This document shows positions 29,927 through 40,242 of a stretch of 64,000 nt of DNA, one piece after another. The stretch covers positions 1,372,501 to 1,436,500 of the forward strand of contig CAHIKZ030004725.1 of assembly GCA_903632075.3 (NCBI GenBank), read 5' to 3'. The notes under the pieces are model-generated. The model saw nothing but the letters and a program-made list of their open reading frames with translations, searched no databases and was not told the origin of the DNA. Every line of letters begins with the position of its first letter. Position 1 is the first letter of the stretch. The translations under genes were made by a program, and so were the position numbers. The stretch comes from Acanthosepion pharaonis (taxonomy: Eukaryota; Mollusca; Cephalopoda; Sepiida; Sepiidae).

Positions 29927-29935
<9 letters not shown>
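29640..29935 (+). mobile_element. LINE-B 3' tail
   Basis: ACGTTCTATGCTAACAGCTT, CGCACTTCTCGCTCTTTGAACTTCC, AAATTTAAATGCAATATCAATC and the end TTACTTGGGGTGAAATAATG. It is the C-terminus and 3' UTR only, and (AT)n follows the end. Confidence 0.75.

Positions 29936-29975
<40 letters not shown>
29936..29975. repeat. (AT)n microsatellite
   Basis: Alternating AT at the 3' end of the LINE-B tail; it could be the evolved LINE tail. Confidence 0.95.
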
Positions 29976-29979
<4 letters not shown>

Positions 29980-30633
29980 ATACCTCAAAGTCTCTATGAA
30001 ATCCTAGAGAAATATAGAGACTAGTACTCTCTATATTTACGATAGGTAAATGTAAGGATTTTATTTTGCAACAAGTATTTATAAACAAAAGTAAAAATGC
30101 TAGTTTTTAAAAGTTTTTTTTTTTAATTTAAGAGACGCTCTTGCATTCATCAGGTTAACTAAAAAAAAGTCCAGATAAATTATGGAAGATGCTAAGTGAC
30201 GTAATTTAATGTCTAATAAATTAAGTGAGTAAATGTTGATTGTTTTTATAATGTAATAAAGATATATATAAAAAAAGAACCCCAAACATTTATCTATAAA
30301 ATGATATCAAATTTAGGAACAAACATATTTCAATAATAATATTCGGGAAAAGAAAAAAAGCATACAAAAAGATGTGAAGACAATTTAAAATAAATCTGTG
30401 ACGTAGCACAAAAAACAAGTCTTTGATAATGGCTTATAATGGTCAAAAGGTATAAAGACATTAGACAATTTATATCTAAATATGTACCTGAAAGCAAGAA
30501 AATGATCAAAAATGTAAAAATATAAATTTTAAAAATGTTTTTATTAATCTTTGACCATACAGATATATAGATATAATTATATAGATATAAATATAGATAG
30601 ATATTTTTCATCCACACATATGCACCCAAATAG
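29976..30633. other. no gene recognised
   Basis: AT-rich. The 117-codon minus-strand frame at 30330-30683 has no recognisable motif. Confidence 0.45.
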
Positions 30634-30757
30634 GGCACGTTTCGACATGGTATAATGGTTAGCAAGCTTATCTCGCAAGTCATTTACGACTGAATAGTGA
30701 GTTCGATCCTTACTAGATGCTCCACGCTTTTGGCCTTGTGCCACATCTGAGAAAATC
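30634..30757 (+). mobile_element. SINE-C copy
   Basis: CGACATGGTATAATGGTTAG, CAAGCTTATCTCGCAAGTCA, B-box-like GAGTTCGATCCTTACTAGAT and TGGCCTTGTGCCACATCTGA. The Tc1 element is inserted at its 3' end. Confidence 0.85.
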
Positions 30758-30759
30758 TA

Positions 30760-32014
30760 CAGTGGGCTATAATAAGTTTTTAGACACCTTTGATTACAGC
30801 AATTTTGGCTTGTTTGATAACGTCTTTTTTTTTTCAAACAATACCGTGTTAGTATCAAGCCACTCTCATCTATGAACGATAGCTGACATATCTTGCAATG
30901 AAAGTTCATGGAAATAAGGAAATTAGTGAATTTCAACAAGGGCAAATAATAGGATGGCATCAGTGTGGCAAGTCAAATAGAGAAATTGCTAGGTTTTTCC
31001 AGGTTAATTATCAAACGGTTAATAATATTGTCAAGAAATTTAATGAAGAAGGCGATTGCCGTGTGGAACAACGTTCAGGAAGACCAAGCATCGTGTCTGG
31101 GTGAACGAAAAGGGCACTGAATAGGGAAGTCATCAGAAACCGTTGTCAGAGCATCAAATATGTCGCCAACAGCATGCAAATGTTGCCATATGCCGTGAGA
31201 AAGAATATGAAAAGGCTAGGCTATCAAAGAATAGTTGCAAGAAAGAAGCCCTTGATTTCACAGGTTAATGGGAACAGGCGTATGGACTGGGCGAGAGAAT
31301 TCGAGAGCAAAGATTATGAATTTTGGCAGTCTGTAATTTGGTCAGATGAAAGTCAATTCTGCCAATATTCGAATTCGATATTGGTTTATGTTTGGAAAAT
31401 CAGAATGAGACTTAGAACACTGAATGTCTGCAGGCGATCTTGAAACATGGGGGTGTGGAGTAATGGTGTGGGGCGCTGTCTAGTTTGGAGGGAAATCTGA
31501 GCTGGATCTTGTTGACGAGTGGTTGAATGGTCCAAAATACTGTCAAATATTAGAGAAAGGAATACTCCCACTATTTGAAACCAATCAGATTGACATGAAT
31601 GTCAACCTTTTTCAAGAAGATGAAGCGCCATGTCATACGAGCAAAGTGGCAAAGGCCTGGAAGGAATCACAAGGAATCAAGTCACTGCCATGGGTAGCCC
31701 AAAATCCTGACATGGATCCAATAGAGCACGTTTGGGAGCACTTTGAACGAAGACCTTGAGAGCGTGCAACCAAAATCACGTCAGTGGCAACCCTTAAAGA
31801 AACATTGCTAAAGGAACGGCCAAATATGGATCAGACGATTGTTGATAACGATCAAATCCATGAAAAATCGAATACAAGCACTGAAACTAGCAAATGTAGG
31901 ACCTACTCTATACTAGTTCCAAATAGTGTTTATGTTGAATAGGGATTACGTAATTAAATTTTGAAATCGGATGTAGTTTATTTCTCCTGGCTAAAAACTT
32001 TTCTTAGGCCACTG
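30760..32014 (+). pseudogene. full-length Tc1 element with broken transposase
   Basis: Bounded by TA (30758-30759 and 32015-32016). Inverted ends CAGTGGGCTATAATAAGTTT (left) and CAGTGGCCTAAGAAAAGTTT (right, reversed) both run on to TTTAG. At 1255 bp it is normal length for Tc1. The transposase starts at 30898 (MKVHGNKEISEFQQGQIIGW), with a helix-turn-helix (NREIARFFQVNYQTVNNIVK) and RSGRPS. It has a stop at 31102, then a continuation with WSDESQF (first Asp, near 31340), QEDEAPCHTSK (second Asp, near 31615) and PDMDPIEHVWEHF (catalytic Glu, near 31715). DDE residues are all visible but lie in three frames with stops, so it is inactive. The 30898 start matches the usual Tc1 N-terminus. Confidence 0.93.
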
Positions 32015-32169
32015 TACACTCGAATAACCATTTACGCATGCTCTAATAGTCTCCTTATCTTCGTCTCTCTCTTTCTTTCTCTCTATTACTGATATTCGCT
32101 CTACTTTGTTTTCTCTTTATTACTGATGTTCTCACTCATACAGAAATACATATAAATTCATAAGAACAA
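32015..32169. other. CT-rich spacer
   Basis: CTCTCTCTTTCTTTCTCTCT run at about 32065. No gene. Confidence 0.4.
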
Positions 32170-32895
32170 ATGCAACTTACTATTTACATTGTTTGAGCTG
32201 CTGTCCTCAATTTTTATTGCCATATTCACGACGCTTAGGTCGTTTTATGCCCCGCCTTTATTGATAATAAGGTGATATTTAGAATTTCGAAACGAAGCCT
32301 TTAATTAATCTACGGGGGTAGGTTGTTTTAATTCCAAGTGCCATGCCTTTGGATATCTCAATTTTAGTTCATGCTTTTGAGCGTCTCAATTTTCGCTAAT
32401 AGCTGAAAATGGTCAGAACATACAACGGCCGAAACGTTGGGAATATAACAATAGCGATGAGGACAACAGTCCGAACAATTTAAATAGTTTAAATACAGGG
32501 TGTCCATAAAGTTCGTGTTCACTTTAAAAAATTATAACTTTATTTCTATTTGCGAGAGAAATAATCTGTAAAAAATTTTATAAAGTTTAATGTACGTAGT
32601 TTTAAGTATAGCTAAAATAACTAATGTGATTTCAGGCATTACTGTAAATCAGTTGGCAAATGTTTTCCGTGAACTTCAAAATCGTATTACCCTTTGTATT
32701 ATTAATGATGGAGGACATGTGGAAACTTAAATAAAATTTCAATAAAACCTTAAAAAATATAGATTTACTTCTTTCTAATACTTTTTACAAATTATTTCTA
32801 TCGCAAATACAAATAAAGTTAAAAATTTTTTAAGTTCATGCGAACTTTATGGACACCCTGTAGTTAGAATATCTCATCTTAGAAATATAGATAAA
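32170..32895 (+). mobile_element. SINE-T copy with inverted ends, interrupted by a MITE
   Basis: The left part is the inverted leader (TTTACATTGTTTGAGCTGCTGTCCTC, GCCATATTCACGACGCTTAG). The right part reads ATACAACGGCCGAAACGTTG, GAGGACAACAGTCCGAACAA and TTTAAATAG. After the MITE the edge reads ATCTCATCTTAGAAATATAG. The order matches SINE-T plus its terminal inverted segments, heavily diverged. Confidence 0.6.
32496..32860. mobile_element. mariner deletion derivative (MITE)
   Basis: 365 bp flanked by TA (32494-32495, 32861-32862). The ends CAGGGTGTCCATAAAGTTCG are perfect for 20 bp, and complementarity continues imperfectly for ~85 bp. Between the arms, 32625-32730 reads ITVNQLANVFRELQNRITLC then INDGGHVET-stop, which resembles the C-terminus of mariner DDD transposases. 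It thus appears to be a mariner element reduced to its ends plus the last ~35 codons. Confidence 0.88.
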
Positions 32896-32925
32896 CTTAC
32901 TGTTTGTAAAAATAATTTTTTCGTT

Positions 32926-33486
32926 ATGACAAAATCGTATATTCAGGGGTTAATTTCACCCACTTTTCATAGTAAAATCTTGTCTAGACAATCTGAGTTA
33001 CATAACTTCTACTACTACTATTATTATTATTATTATTCATTTAGTTTCCAGTTCAGGCTTCTCGCATTTTGTCTTCCTTTTTCTTTTCAACTTTTAACTT
33101 CATTTTTTGACATATTCACCTTTGTTGGAATTCACAATACAGGAAAATGCTTGCCACTATGCTCTAAATGGCGGGAGCAGGCCAACCACAAGACGCCACC
33201 ATATCCGCTTGTTCCACCACGGGGATTGGTTGAGGGACTCGGCGGAGATGGCGAAATTAAATTGCTCATAATTGGGATTGGTTCGGAAGTTATATATCCT
33301 TTCAACAACCTTCTTCGAGTTCTTTTCATTTCTTCAAACAATTTCTTTCTACCTCCACTTACGATGAATAGAAAAAGACTTGCGTATCTGCCCTGTGTAT
33401 TTTACTGTCAAGATATGTCAGGCAAGAGAGATTTTCTAACAACAGCTTGGAATGCTAAGGTTTGCAATTCTAATTTGTCTGTATGA
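32926..33486 (+). other. 186-codon open frame, unrecognised
   Basis: An ATG-started frame runs 32926-33486. It contains a (TAT/TAC)n-derived Tyr run (residues ~29-38), a hydrophobic stretch, and a PPYPLVPPRGLVEGLGGDGEI segment that is more G+C rich than its surroundings. The opposite strand is also open at 33132-33341. I recognise no domain and no flanking regulatory signal. A decayed mobile-element or host fragment cannot be excluded; coding status is unproven. Confidence 0.2.
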
Positions 33487-33574
33487 AAAGTTACTTTTCT
33501 TTCATAACAAGAGAGAAAATGACCATAACTACAAGTTAAAAATCCAATTAATATTAATATCAATAATCTCCTCA

Positions 33575-34055
33575 TAACCGGAGTTCCTTGATAAGATCCA
33601 AAGAAGAATCAGCAATATTATCATGATCTGGCAGCTCGGCTTCAGTCACTTTCCTACCGCCGTTAGGTTACCTCCCTGTGCCTTTTTTATAAATAATTTC
33701 ATGGTAATTGTTCTGGTGAGCTCTTCACTATGGTATCTAGACTCTATGAACTTAATCGTAGTACTAGACTGGTGTCGAGATCTCATAAATTTACGGTTGA
33801 ACTGACTATATGTAACTATAAGTTCTATGCTGTTTCTTTTCTCGCTTGTGGAACTCCCGCCCGGCTCCATGTTTTCCACCCAACTTTATTCTGCAAAAAT
33901 TTAAATGCAATGTCAATCGCTATCTAATGTCTTTCTGATTAGCTCTTTTTTCTCTCTTTCTGCTCATTACTATTTTTTCCGTGCCTAATTCCTCCACACT
34001 CTGTAACCCCTTAGCTGTACTCCCTTCTTTGGGGTGATACCGATTAAAAAATATC
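33575..34055 (+). pseudogene. LINE-B RT C-terminus
   Basis: GAGTTCCTTGATAAGATCCA (LLDKIQRRI region), ELNRSTRLVSRSHKFTVEL (33748-33805) and a CNYKFYAV-type stretch. Then LWNSR-like sequence (GCTTGTGGAACTCCC), AAATTTAAATGCAATGTCAATC and the 3' UTR ending TTCTTTGGGGTGATACCGATTAAAAAA. No stop-free full frame; 5' truncated. Confidence 0.75.
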
Positions 34056-34071
34056 AGTATTACTGGTCGCT

Positions 34072-34311
34072 GACTATATATAGATATAAGAAAATGAATG
34101 CTTATGACACTATCTACAACCACATCACGGCTCAAAAGACTAAACAATTAATCACATATAATCTGAAGGAAATAAATTTATTTCAATCTTTAGAACAAAT
34201 AAAGTATACAAATAATAATAATTCAGGTTATATGTGATTAGTCTTTTGATCCGTGATGTGGATGTAGATAGTGTCGTAGGCATTCATTTTCTTATATCTA
34301 TATATTTTAAT
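34072..34311. mobile_element. foldback element F4
   Basis: Arms of about 85-90 bp: TATATAGATATAAGAAAATG, AATGCTTATGACACTATCTA, CAACCACATCACGGCTCAAA against TTTGATCCGTGATGTGGATG, TAGATAGTGTCGTAGGCATT, CATTTTCTTATATCTATATA. They enclose ~57 bp that is not inverted. The left edge carries a small TATATA run. No coding content. Confidence 0.85.
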
Positions 34312-34319
34312 TCAAATAA

Positions 34320-34510
34320 TTATATTGAAGTTTTCGGCTCTTGTTTTGAAACATGAGACTTCTTATGTCGCGATTTGGAATCATATTTTTAAATAAATAA
34401 TTATATTTATGCTCTACTTTTGTATCGAGCACTTTTTTTAAAAAATAATAACTAAAAATACTAAGGGACTTTGGATTATTTACCTAACCAGTTCCTTCCT
34501 ATTTTCTATA
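34320..34510 (-). repeat. dispersed repeat D1, copy 2
   Basis: Reverse complement of 7470-7695 in order (CGGCTCTTGTTTTGAAACATGA, then AAAAATACTAAGGGACTTTGGATTAT, then TTCCTATTTTCT). Confidence 0.6.
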
Positions 34511-34512
34511 TA

Positions 34513-34617
<105 letters not shown>

Positions 34618-35512
34618 AATTCAAAACTAAATTCTTCATAACAACTCTATTATTTCTTCATTTACTTATCGAACCAAAAATATGGACATAAGTTTGTTGA
34701 ATTTTTTAAAAATTCAAAACTAATTTTTTTTTTTAAATATATATATATATATAATGTGGAAAGCCGTTTTTATTCTGTCTGTAAAGCAGACAGGGCATTA
34801 ATTATTGAAGGGTGGACACATATAAATGAGTTCATAAAATAAAATGTGAACAAAATGCTACATGCATGCACATCATTCCCAAGTTATTCAACAGTCAGTC
34901 TATCTACAAAATGGACAGAGGATATAATTTAACCAAGGTAATGCCGCAGATAGAATTGCAAATCCACGATCAACAACTTTGATGGCTTTCTTCACATTGT
35001 GTCGAACTAATGATTTTACAAGAACCCTTTTGTATATTGACGTTCACGAATATTACACATGGAACACTAAAAATAACACCTTCAAAAGATAAGTACAGGG
35101 GAAATCAGTTTCAGACTACCAGGGCATAAAAGCTGAAGTTTTGGTCAGAATGTACACAGTACATCCAAATTTGAATGATTCTTTTTGAGATTTCTTCAAC
35201 ATTGTGTTAGAGGACCACAGATTTTTAATGACCTAAAAATAATCAATAGTCAAGTTCAGAACATTTTCAGAGATGCATGTATTTCCCATGTACTCTTTGA
35301 GGATGATAGCCACTGAATTGCTACATTACAGGAAGCATCTATATTGGAATCGCCAAGTAAACTGAGACATTTGTTTGCAATCATGTTGACTCTATGTACA
35401 ATGTCAGATCCAAAAGGACTTTGGGATGGACCCAAAGAATCCATAAGCGATAGTTTTCCTCTTCATGAACGCTACAAATATCTTGGAGTCGATATAGAGT
35501 TTTCCTATGTCA

Positions 35513-35533
35513 TCTTACTTATTATAAAACGCA

Positions 35534-35606
<73 letters not shown>

Positions 35607-36003
35607 CGTTTATATATGGGATCGGATTTCCTACATTTTTCAACCGATTTCAACAAAACTTCACTTTTTTTGCAGGTAGTGTTTCTTATTGTCTTGCACA
35701 CTTTTTCTTTATTTTACATTCAGAATGCTTTTAAAAATTCCATTTACAAGACAATTGTTTTTAATAAAATTCTATTCAATCGGTAGACTCATAACGATTG
35801 AAAACAATTTTTTTGTTTGAGTTTGACCAATTCGTAAAAAAAAACCCGGAAAAATCAAAAAAAAAAAAAATAATTAAAACATGCGTGTCCGTCAACCTTA
35901 AACAATAATCTTTGTCAATTTTATTTTTCAGTCTTTATGATGGTCGATACTTGATCTATCTCTTACTGTTACATCCCCAGGCAACGCCGGGCTCTACTGC
36001 TAG
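35513..36003 (+). mobile_element. non-autonomous Helitron (HelN1, short form) in helicase
   Basis: 491 bp starting TCTTACTTATTATAAAACGC, (TG)n at 35536-35604, body GATCGGATTTCCTACATTTT, and end CCAGGCAACGCCGGG hairpin then CTCTACTGCTAG. Flanked by host A (35512) and T (36004). It has a single 5' module, unlike the 709- and 743-bp copies. The helicase frame is contiguous across the A|T junction. Confidence 0.94.
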
Positions 36004-37221
36004 TCTTCAATATGGCTCTGATTAACATCGGAGATATCACTTCTCATATTAATGGCAAAACTCTTACGAACTTGGGTCTTGATTCACCTAATCGAACTTA
36101 TACACATCCTGTCAATAATGCATGGATGCGTGAAATTAGTTATTAGCCACATCAGCAAGAAGAAATTGTTCATGATGGTCTAACACAACTCAGTAATGGT
36201 CAGAGACATGTGAATCATGCCGTACTTGATTGTGTAAAAAAAACAGATGGTCTAATATTCTTTGATACACCAGGGGGTACAGTAAAGACATTTGTTACTA
36301 AGTTTATTATTACCAAAGTGGGATCAGAAGTCAAAGTAACTGTGGCCGTAGCTTCATCTGGTATTGCAGCCCCTCTACTACCTGGTTATAGAACACCACA
36401 TTCGCCATTTAAATTTCTATTATCCTTTTAACCAGAGACGATAATTCAATTTGCCAAATACACAGTGGATCAGATTCCGAAAAAGGTTTTCCAAAATTGT
36501 CCATTGATTGTATGGGATGAATGTACAATGATGCCTAAAAAAATCATTTGATGCTCTAGATAAAAAAAAAATGCGTGATCTCAAGAGATGTGATGTATTT
36601 ATGGGTGGCATTACGTTTTTATTATCAGGTGACTTCCGACAAACTCTTCCAATTGTTCTACATGAAAACCCCACTGACGAAATCAACCCTTGCATTAAAT
36701 TATCGTATTCGTGGAAGGATATCAAGACAGTAACGTTAAATACTAACATGAGAGCCTATCTTAATAGAGACCTAATGGCTGGTAAATTTGCATCTCTACT
36801 GCTGAAAAAGGAGATGGAAATATTGCTAAGAGCTACCATGACGACATTATAATTTCTACATGATTAACATCAATTGTTTCTTCTTCTGAGGAAGAATGTG
36901 TAACCAAATATATCAGAAAACTATGTGAATCATGAATGGCTAACTCAGAGATCAATTCTAGAACTTAAACGACTTGGTGCATATTATCAATCGACAACTG
37001 CTCCATGAAATTACAGGTGGATAAAAAAAATTTTGTGGATTCAACTTTGGATAATGAACAAGCTGTGCAATACCCTACAAAATTGTTAAATTCCTTAGAA
37101 TGGTCTGATATGCCAACGCACAAATTAAGCCTAAAAGTTGGATGCCATATTATGTTGCTCTAGAATCGTGATACTCCAAGATTATCTAATGGAACAAGAC
37201 TGTGTCAAATTCATACAACCT

Positions 37222-37624
37222 TAGTATCTGCCTATATTTCTGAGATGAGATATTATGTACACTATTTACATTATTTGGACTATTGTCCTCATCTTTGTTG
37301 CCATATTTATCACTCAAGGACACATGGCACAGTGGATAAAGGCGTCAGTTAGATCCAATAACAGGACCCAAAGAGATGTAAGTTCAATACCTAGTTAAGG
37401 CGGTGGAGAACTTTGAGAGGGGAATTAACGGGAGATAACTGATAACTGACATCCATTAGACATGGCACGTGGAACTAGAACAGTCTATCCCAGTGAGCGA
37501 AATAAAGGGTTCAGTTCGACATTCCAACCACCTGAAGAAGGCCGGGGCGTACAACGGCCGAAACGTTGTGATAAATATGGCGACAAAGGTGAGGACAATA
37601 GTCCTAATAATGTAAATAGTGTGT
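37222..37624 (+). mobile_element. SINE-T, reference copy, in helicase
   Basis: 403-bp insert with 9-bp duplication ATACAACCT (37213-37221, 37625-37633). Structure: leader CTATATTTCTGAGATGAGAT and TTTGGACTATTGTCCTC...GCCATATTTATCAC; tRNA-like head GGACACATGGCACAGTGGAT (A-box region) with GTAAGTTCAATACC (B-box-like, near 37378); body GAACTAGAACAGTCTATCCC; tail ACAACGGCCGAAACGTTGTG, ATAAATATGGCGACAAAGGT, GAGGACAATAGTCC and TAATAATGTAAATAG. The ~60-bp leader is the inverted complement of the tail. Pol III boxes plus target duplication support a SINE; the inverted leader is unusual. Confidence 0.88.
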
Positions 37625-38019
37625 ATACAACCTCATGTCATAGAAACTGTCATACTAATTGGTATGGCAAAAGGAGAACTGACTTTCAATCCTAGAAATA
37701 CCCGTTATTCCATCAGATTCTACAAATGAATTTAAAAGGTTTCAATTCGCAGAGTGTTTTTCGGAATGACTATTTATAAGTCCAAATGCCAATCACTGTC
37801 CGTTGTTGGTCTCAGTCTAACTTCACATTGCTTTATCCATGGGCAGTTTTATGTAGGATGTTCTAGGGTAGGATCGGCAGAATTTCTTTACATCTTAGCA
37901 CCAGGAGGCAAAACATCAAACTTTGTGTACCTAAGGACTTTGCAGTAATCCAATATAAATTGGTAACTAATGGTTTCTGCTGTTCCTCCAGCAAAAAAAA
38001 AAAAACGGTTTGGTCTGCT

Positions 38020-38107
38020 TAACAACCAAGACCTCAATTCGAGCAGCTATACAATAGTCCACAATGCCTCCTTATTATCGCCTTGCTTGAGATGAACTGA
38101 TTAAAAA
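38020..38107 (+). mobile_element. LINE-B 3' end fragment
   Basis: TATCGCCTTGCTTGAGATGAACTGATTAAAAA at 38075-38106 is the LINE-B terminus. Only the last ~90 bp is present. Confidence 0.6.
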
Positions 38108-38329
38108 TAGCGTAAGTAGTTCTGATGAGGTGCATGCAACAAAAACATTGAAAAGGTTATGAAGTCCGCATTTATCTATGGACTTTCCGATTATGGCTGA
38201 GGTTGAATGAAAGAAAAGAAGCTAAACTTGGTAAATTACAAAAATATGAATCAATTTGGGGTTCGGGAATAGTTAGAAAAATACTGTCAGATCGTTTCGA
38301 CATGTAGTGATTTCAATCCTCGCTTAAAC

Positions 38330-38945
38330 ACCCCACAAACTACATCCGGCATCAAGACGTCTGATCAGGAAATTGAAGGTTTGATTGGAGCATTGAACCA
38401 CTCCTTAATTGCCGTCGTTCCCAGATTCAGCCTCATCCGTGGTGGTGGTACCTGTTAGGGTCCTAGCTATGGGCAAATATTGAACCCCCCCACCAACAAA
38501 AATCAAAGGTACATTTTTATCATAAAATTACAAGGCAAGAATAATTTTTTATAAAGAAATTACCAGCAATACCTATTTATAGTAAAATGACCAGTAATAC
38601 ATTAAAACAAAGGTTATCAACAATATATTTTATTATCTACAAAGCATATATATAAAAAACATACCTTTACACAGAAAGTTTAGAATTTTGTACAAAATAT
38701 CTGTATTTGAAGGTATAAAGTTCCGTAAAAATATTTAGATTTTGGCATTAAAAAACCGTTAGAAGTTGATATGCCACTAAACAAATTCAACCAACCAAAC
38801 CAATCAAAATATTTAGATTTTGGCATTAAATAACCAATAGGAGTTGATATGCCACTAAACAAAATCATCAACCAAACCAATCAAAATATTTAGATTTTGG
38901 CATTAAATATCCCACAAGGGTTGATATGCGGCTAAACAAAATTCG
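38330..38945 (+). mobile_element. SINE-V-like repeat with tandem tail
   Basis: Head AACTACATCCGGCATCAAGA, GGTGGTGGTACCTGTTAGGG and TCCTAGCTATGGGCAAATAT, then ACCAGCAATACCTATT-type VNTR units. The tail unit of ~78 bp (TTTAGATTTTGGCATTAAAT, GTTGATATGCCACTAAACAA, CCAAACCAATCAAAAT) is repeated three times (38739-38945). Confidence 0.75.
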
Positions 38946-39361
38946 CTGAATGGACACCCAGTTTTGTGTCATTGTAGCAAACGATAAATTAAATTTCACA
39001 AAAAAATGCTGTTTACTCAAAAGGTTGTTCATTCTGTCCTTCACCATATATAAGTATCAGTTCTCGCCTTGTTCTCTTGGAAGTTTGACACGACATAATC
39101 TTCCTTCCTCATTACTCTCTATCTACCCTTATCAAAATAAGCTGGACATATTACGCATCAGTTTTGTCATTTTCATATTTCTGTCAACCCTGTCTATTCA
39201 AAAATGCATCATTTGTAGATTGTCATTAAAGAGATAAGCCAGGTTCACCGACAGATTGGCTCGAAAGTTGACCCGATGTCAAAAAAGTGCAGATGCACAA
39301 TTTATATGATGTCAGTTGCATCCCCAACACATGATGGGCACGCGTGGGAAAGAACTGTAAG

Positions 39362-39362
<1 letters not shown>
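38946..39362. other. no gene recognised
   Basis: No motif or repeat was identified. Confidence 0.4.

Positions 39363-39393
<31 letters not shown>
39363..39393. repeat. (AT)n microsatellite
   Basis: Alternating AT at the left edge of the mariner copy. Confidence 0.95.
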
Positions 39394-39395
<2 letters not shown>

Positions 39396-39396
39396 T

Positions 39397-40190
39397 CTGA
39401 TGGATAAATTTATATATTTCCTTTCGCGCATGCGCATTGTTTGTCTTTGATTTTGTCGACTGAACAATATAGTAGGTTCAATTGGGTAACGTCTGTGAGA
39501 AAAAGATCACCATGATGCAATTCACTCCACCAGAAATTTGGAAACGGCATGCTGTACTGCTTGACATTCACACCGGAAGAGTCTTTGGGTGTCAATCTGG
39601 GGACAGTATAGAGGATTCGGAAACAGTTGGGTGAGTCTAATGGTGATTACCAAGGTACGGCAGCTAGAAAAACTCCCGAATTTGTTTGTAAAGGCGGAGG
39701 CCTACATCAAGTGCTCTAAGGAGGTAGTACTGCCCTAGATCGAGCGGGTGGCTGTTGGAAGACCCTATGTCTAGCAACAGGACTCAGCACCATGCCACAA
39801 AAGCAGGAGAACCTAGTCATGACTGTCAGATAACTTCTGCGGCCACATCACTCTTTACATCTAGCCACCTAACTCCCCAGACTGCTACCCTCTTGATTAT
39901 TATGTTTGAGGCGCAGTTGAGCGAAAGGCCAACAAAACTCCTTGTAAGACGAAAGACGAATTGAAGGCAAGGATTATGGCAGCATTCCTCAACTTAAACA
40001 AGGAGACCGTCCAGAAGAGATACAAGAGATTCCGAAGTCGTCTGGAGGCTGTGATTGAAACCAATTACGATTTTATTGAATAAATTTACTCTTTAGTATT
40101 TCAAGATAGTTTTGTGTAATTTTGATAAATATATCTGTTAAAATCAGTATTATTTTCATTTTTGCGTACTTTGGTCGGCAATTTACCGAC

Positions 40191-40195
<5 letters not shown>
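39397..40195 (+). pseudogene. mariner/Tc1-type transposase remnant, copy 2
   Basis: Same element as 9465-10215 in opposite orientation. Shared blocks are CGTCTGTGAGAAAAAGATCA, CCAGAAATTTGGAAACGGCA, GGTGTCAATCTGGGGACAGT, CTAGCCACCTAACTCCCCAG, GGATTATGGCAGCATTCCTC and AATAAATTTACTCTTTAGTA. TGATGGATAAATT at the left end and GGCAATTTACCGACC at the right may be remnants of the inverted termini. The region that precedes the TTGATCACTCC block in copy 1 is missing here, so the copy is internally deleted. It has many stops and is inactive. Confidence 0.8.
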
Positions 40196-40238
<43 letters not shown>

Positions 40239-40242
40239 CGCT
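40193..40242. repeat. (CT)n microsatellite
   Basis: CT run immediately after the mariner end. Confidence 0.95.

Larger units (their letters stand above)
34890..37975 (+). pseudogene. autonomous Helitron Rep/PIF1-helicase remnant
   Basis: Order of segments: YLQNGQRI (34905), AADRIANPRSTTLMAFFTLC (34950-35010), YYTWNTKN (35045), GIKAEVLVRMYTVHPN (35125), SPSKLRHLFAIMLTLCTMSDP (35350-35410) and LWDGPKESIS. After a small Helitron come NMALINIGDI (36010), a Walker A-like DTPGGTVKTF (36262-36290; GGPGTGKT in active enzymes), VAVASSGIAAPLLPGYRTPHS, FLLSGDFRQTLPIV (36613-36655), TLNTNMRA and LKVGCHIMLL (37131). After a SINE come VIETVILIGMAKGE (37640) and a C-terminal SHCFIHGQFYVGCSRV (37823-37867) with ILAPGGKTSNFVY. 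This is the PIF1-type helicase of a Helitron transposase, which unwinds DNA for rolling-circle transposition. Stops, frameshifts, the altered Walker A and two inserts make it dead. The N-terminal HUH Rep domain was not seen. Confidence 0.92.

Noticed and set aside
32926..33486. Host gene with 186 codons
   Set aside because: No domain, a low-complexity Tyr run, an overlapping open frame on the other strand and no splice or promoter context. Kept only as an unrecognised frame.
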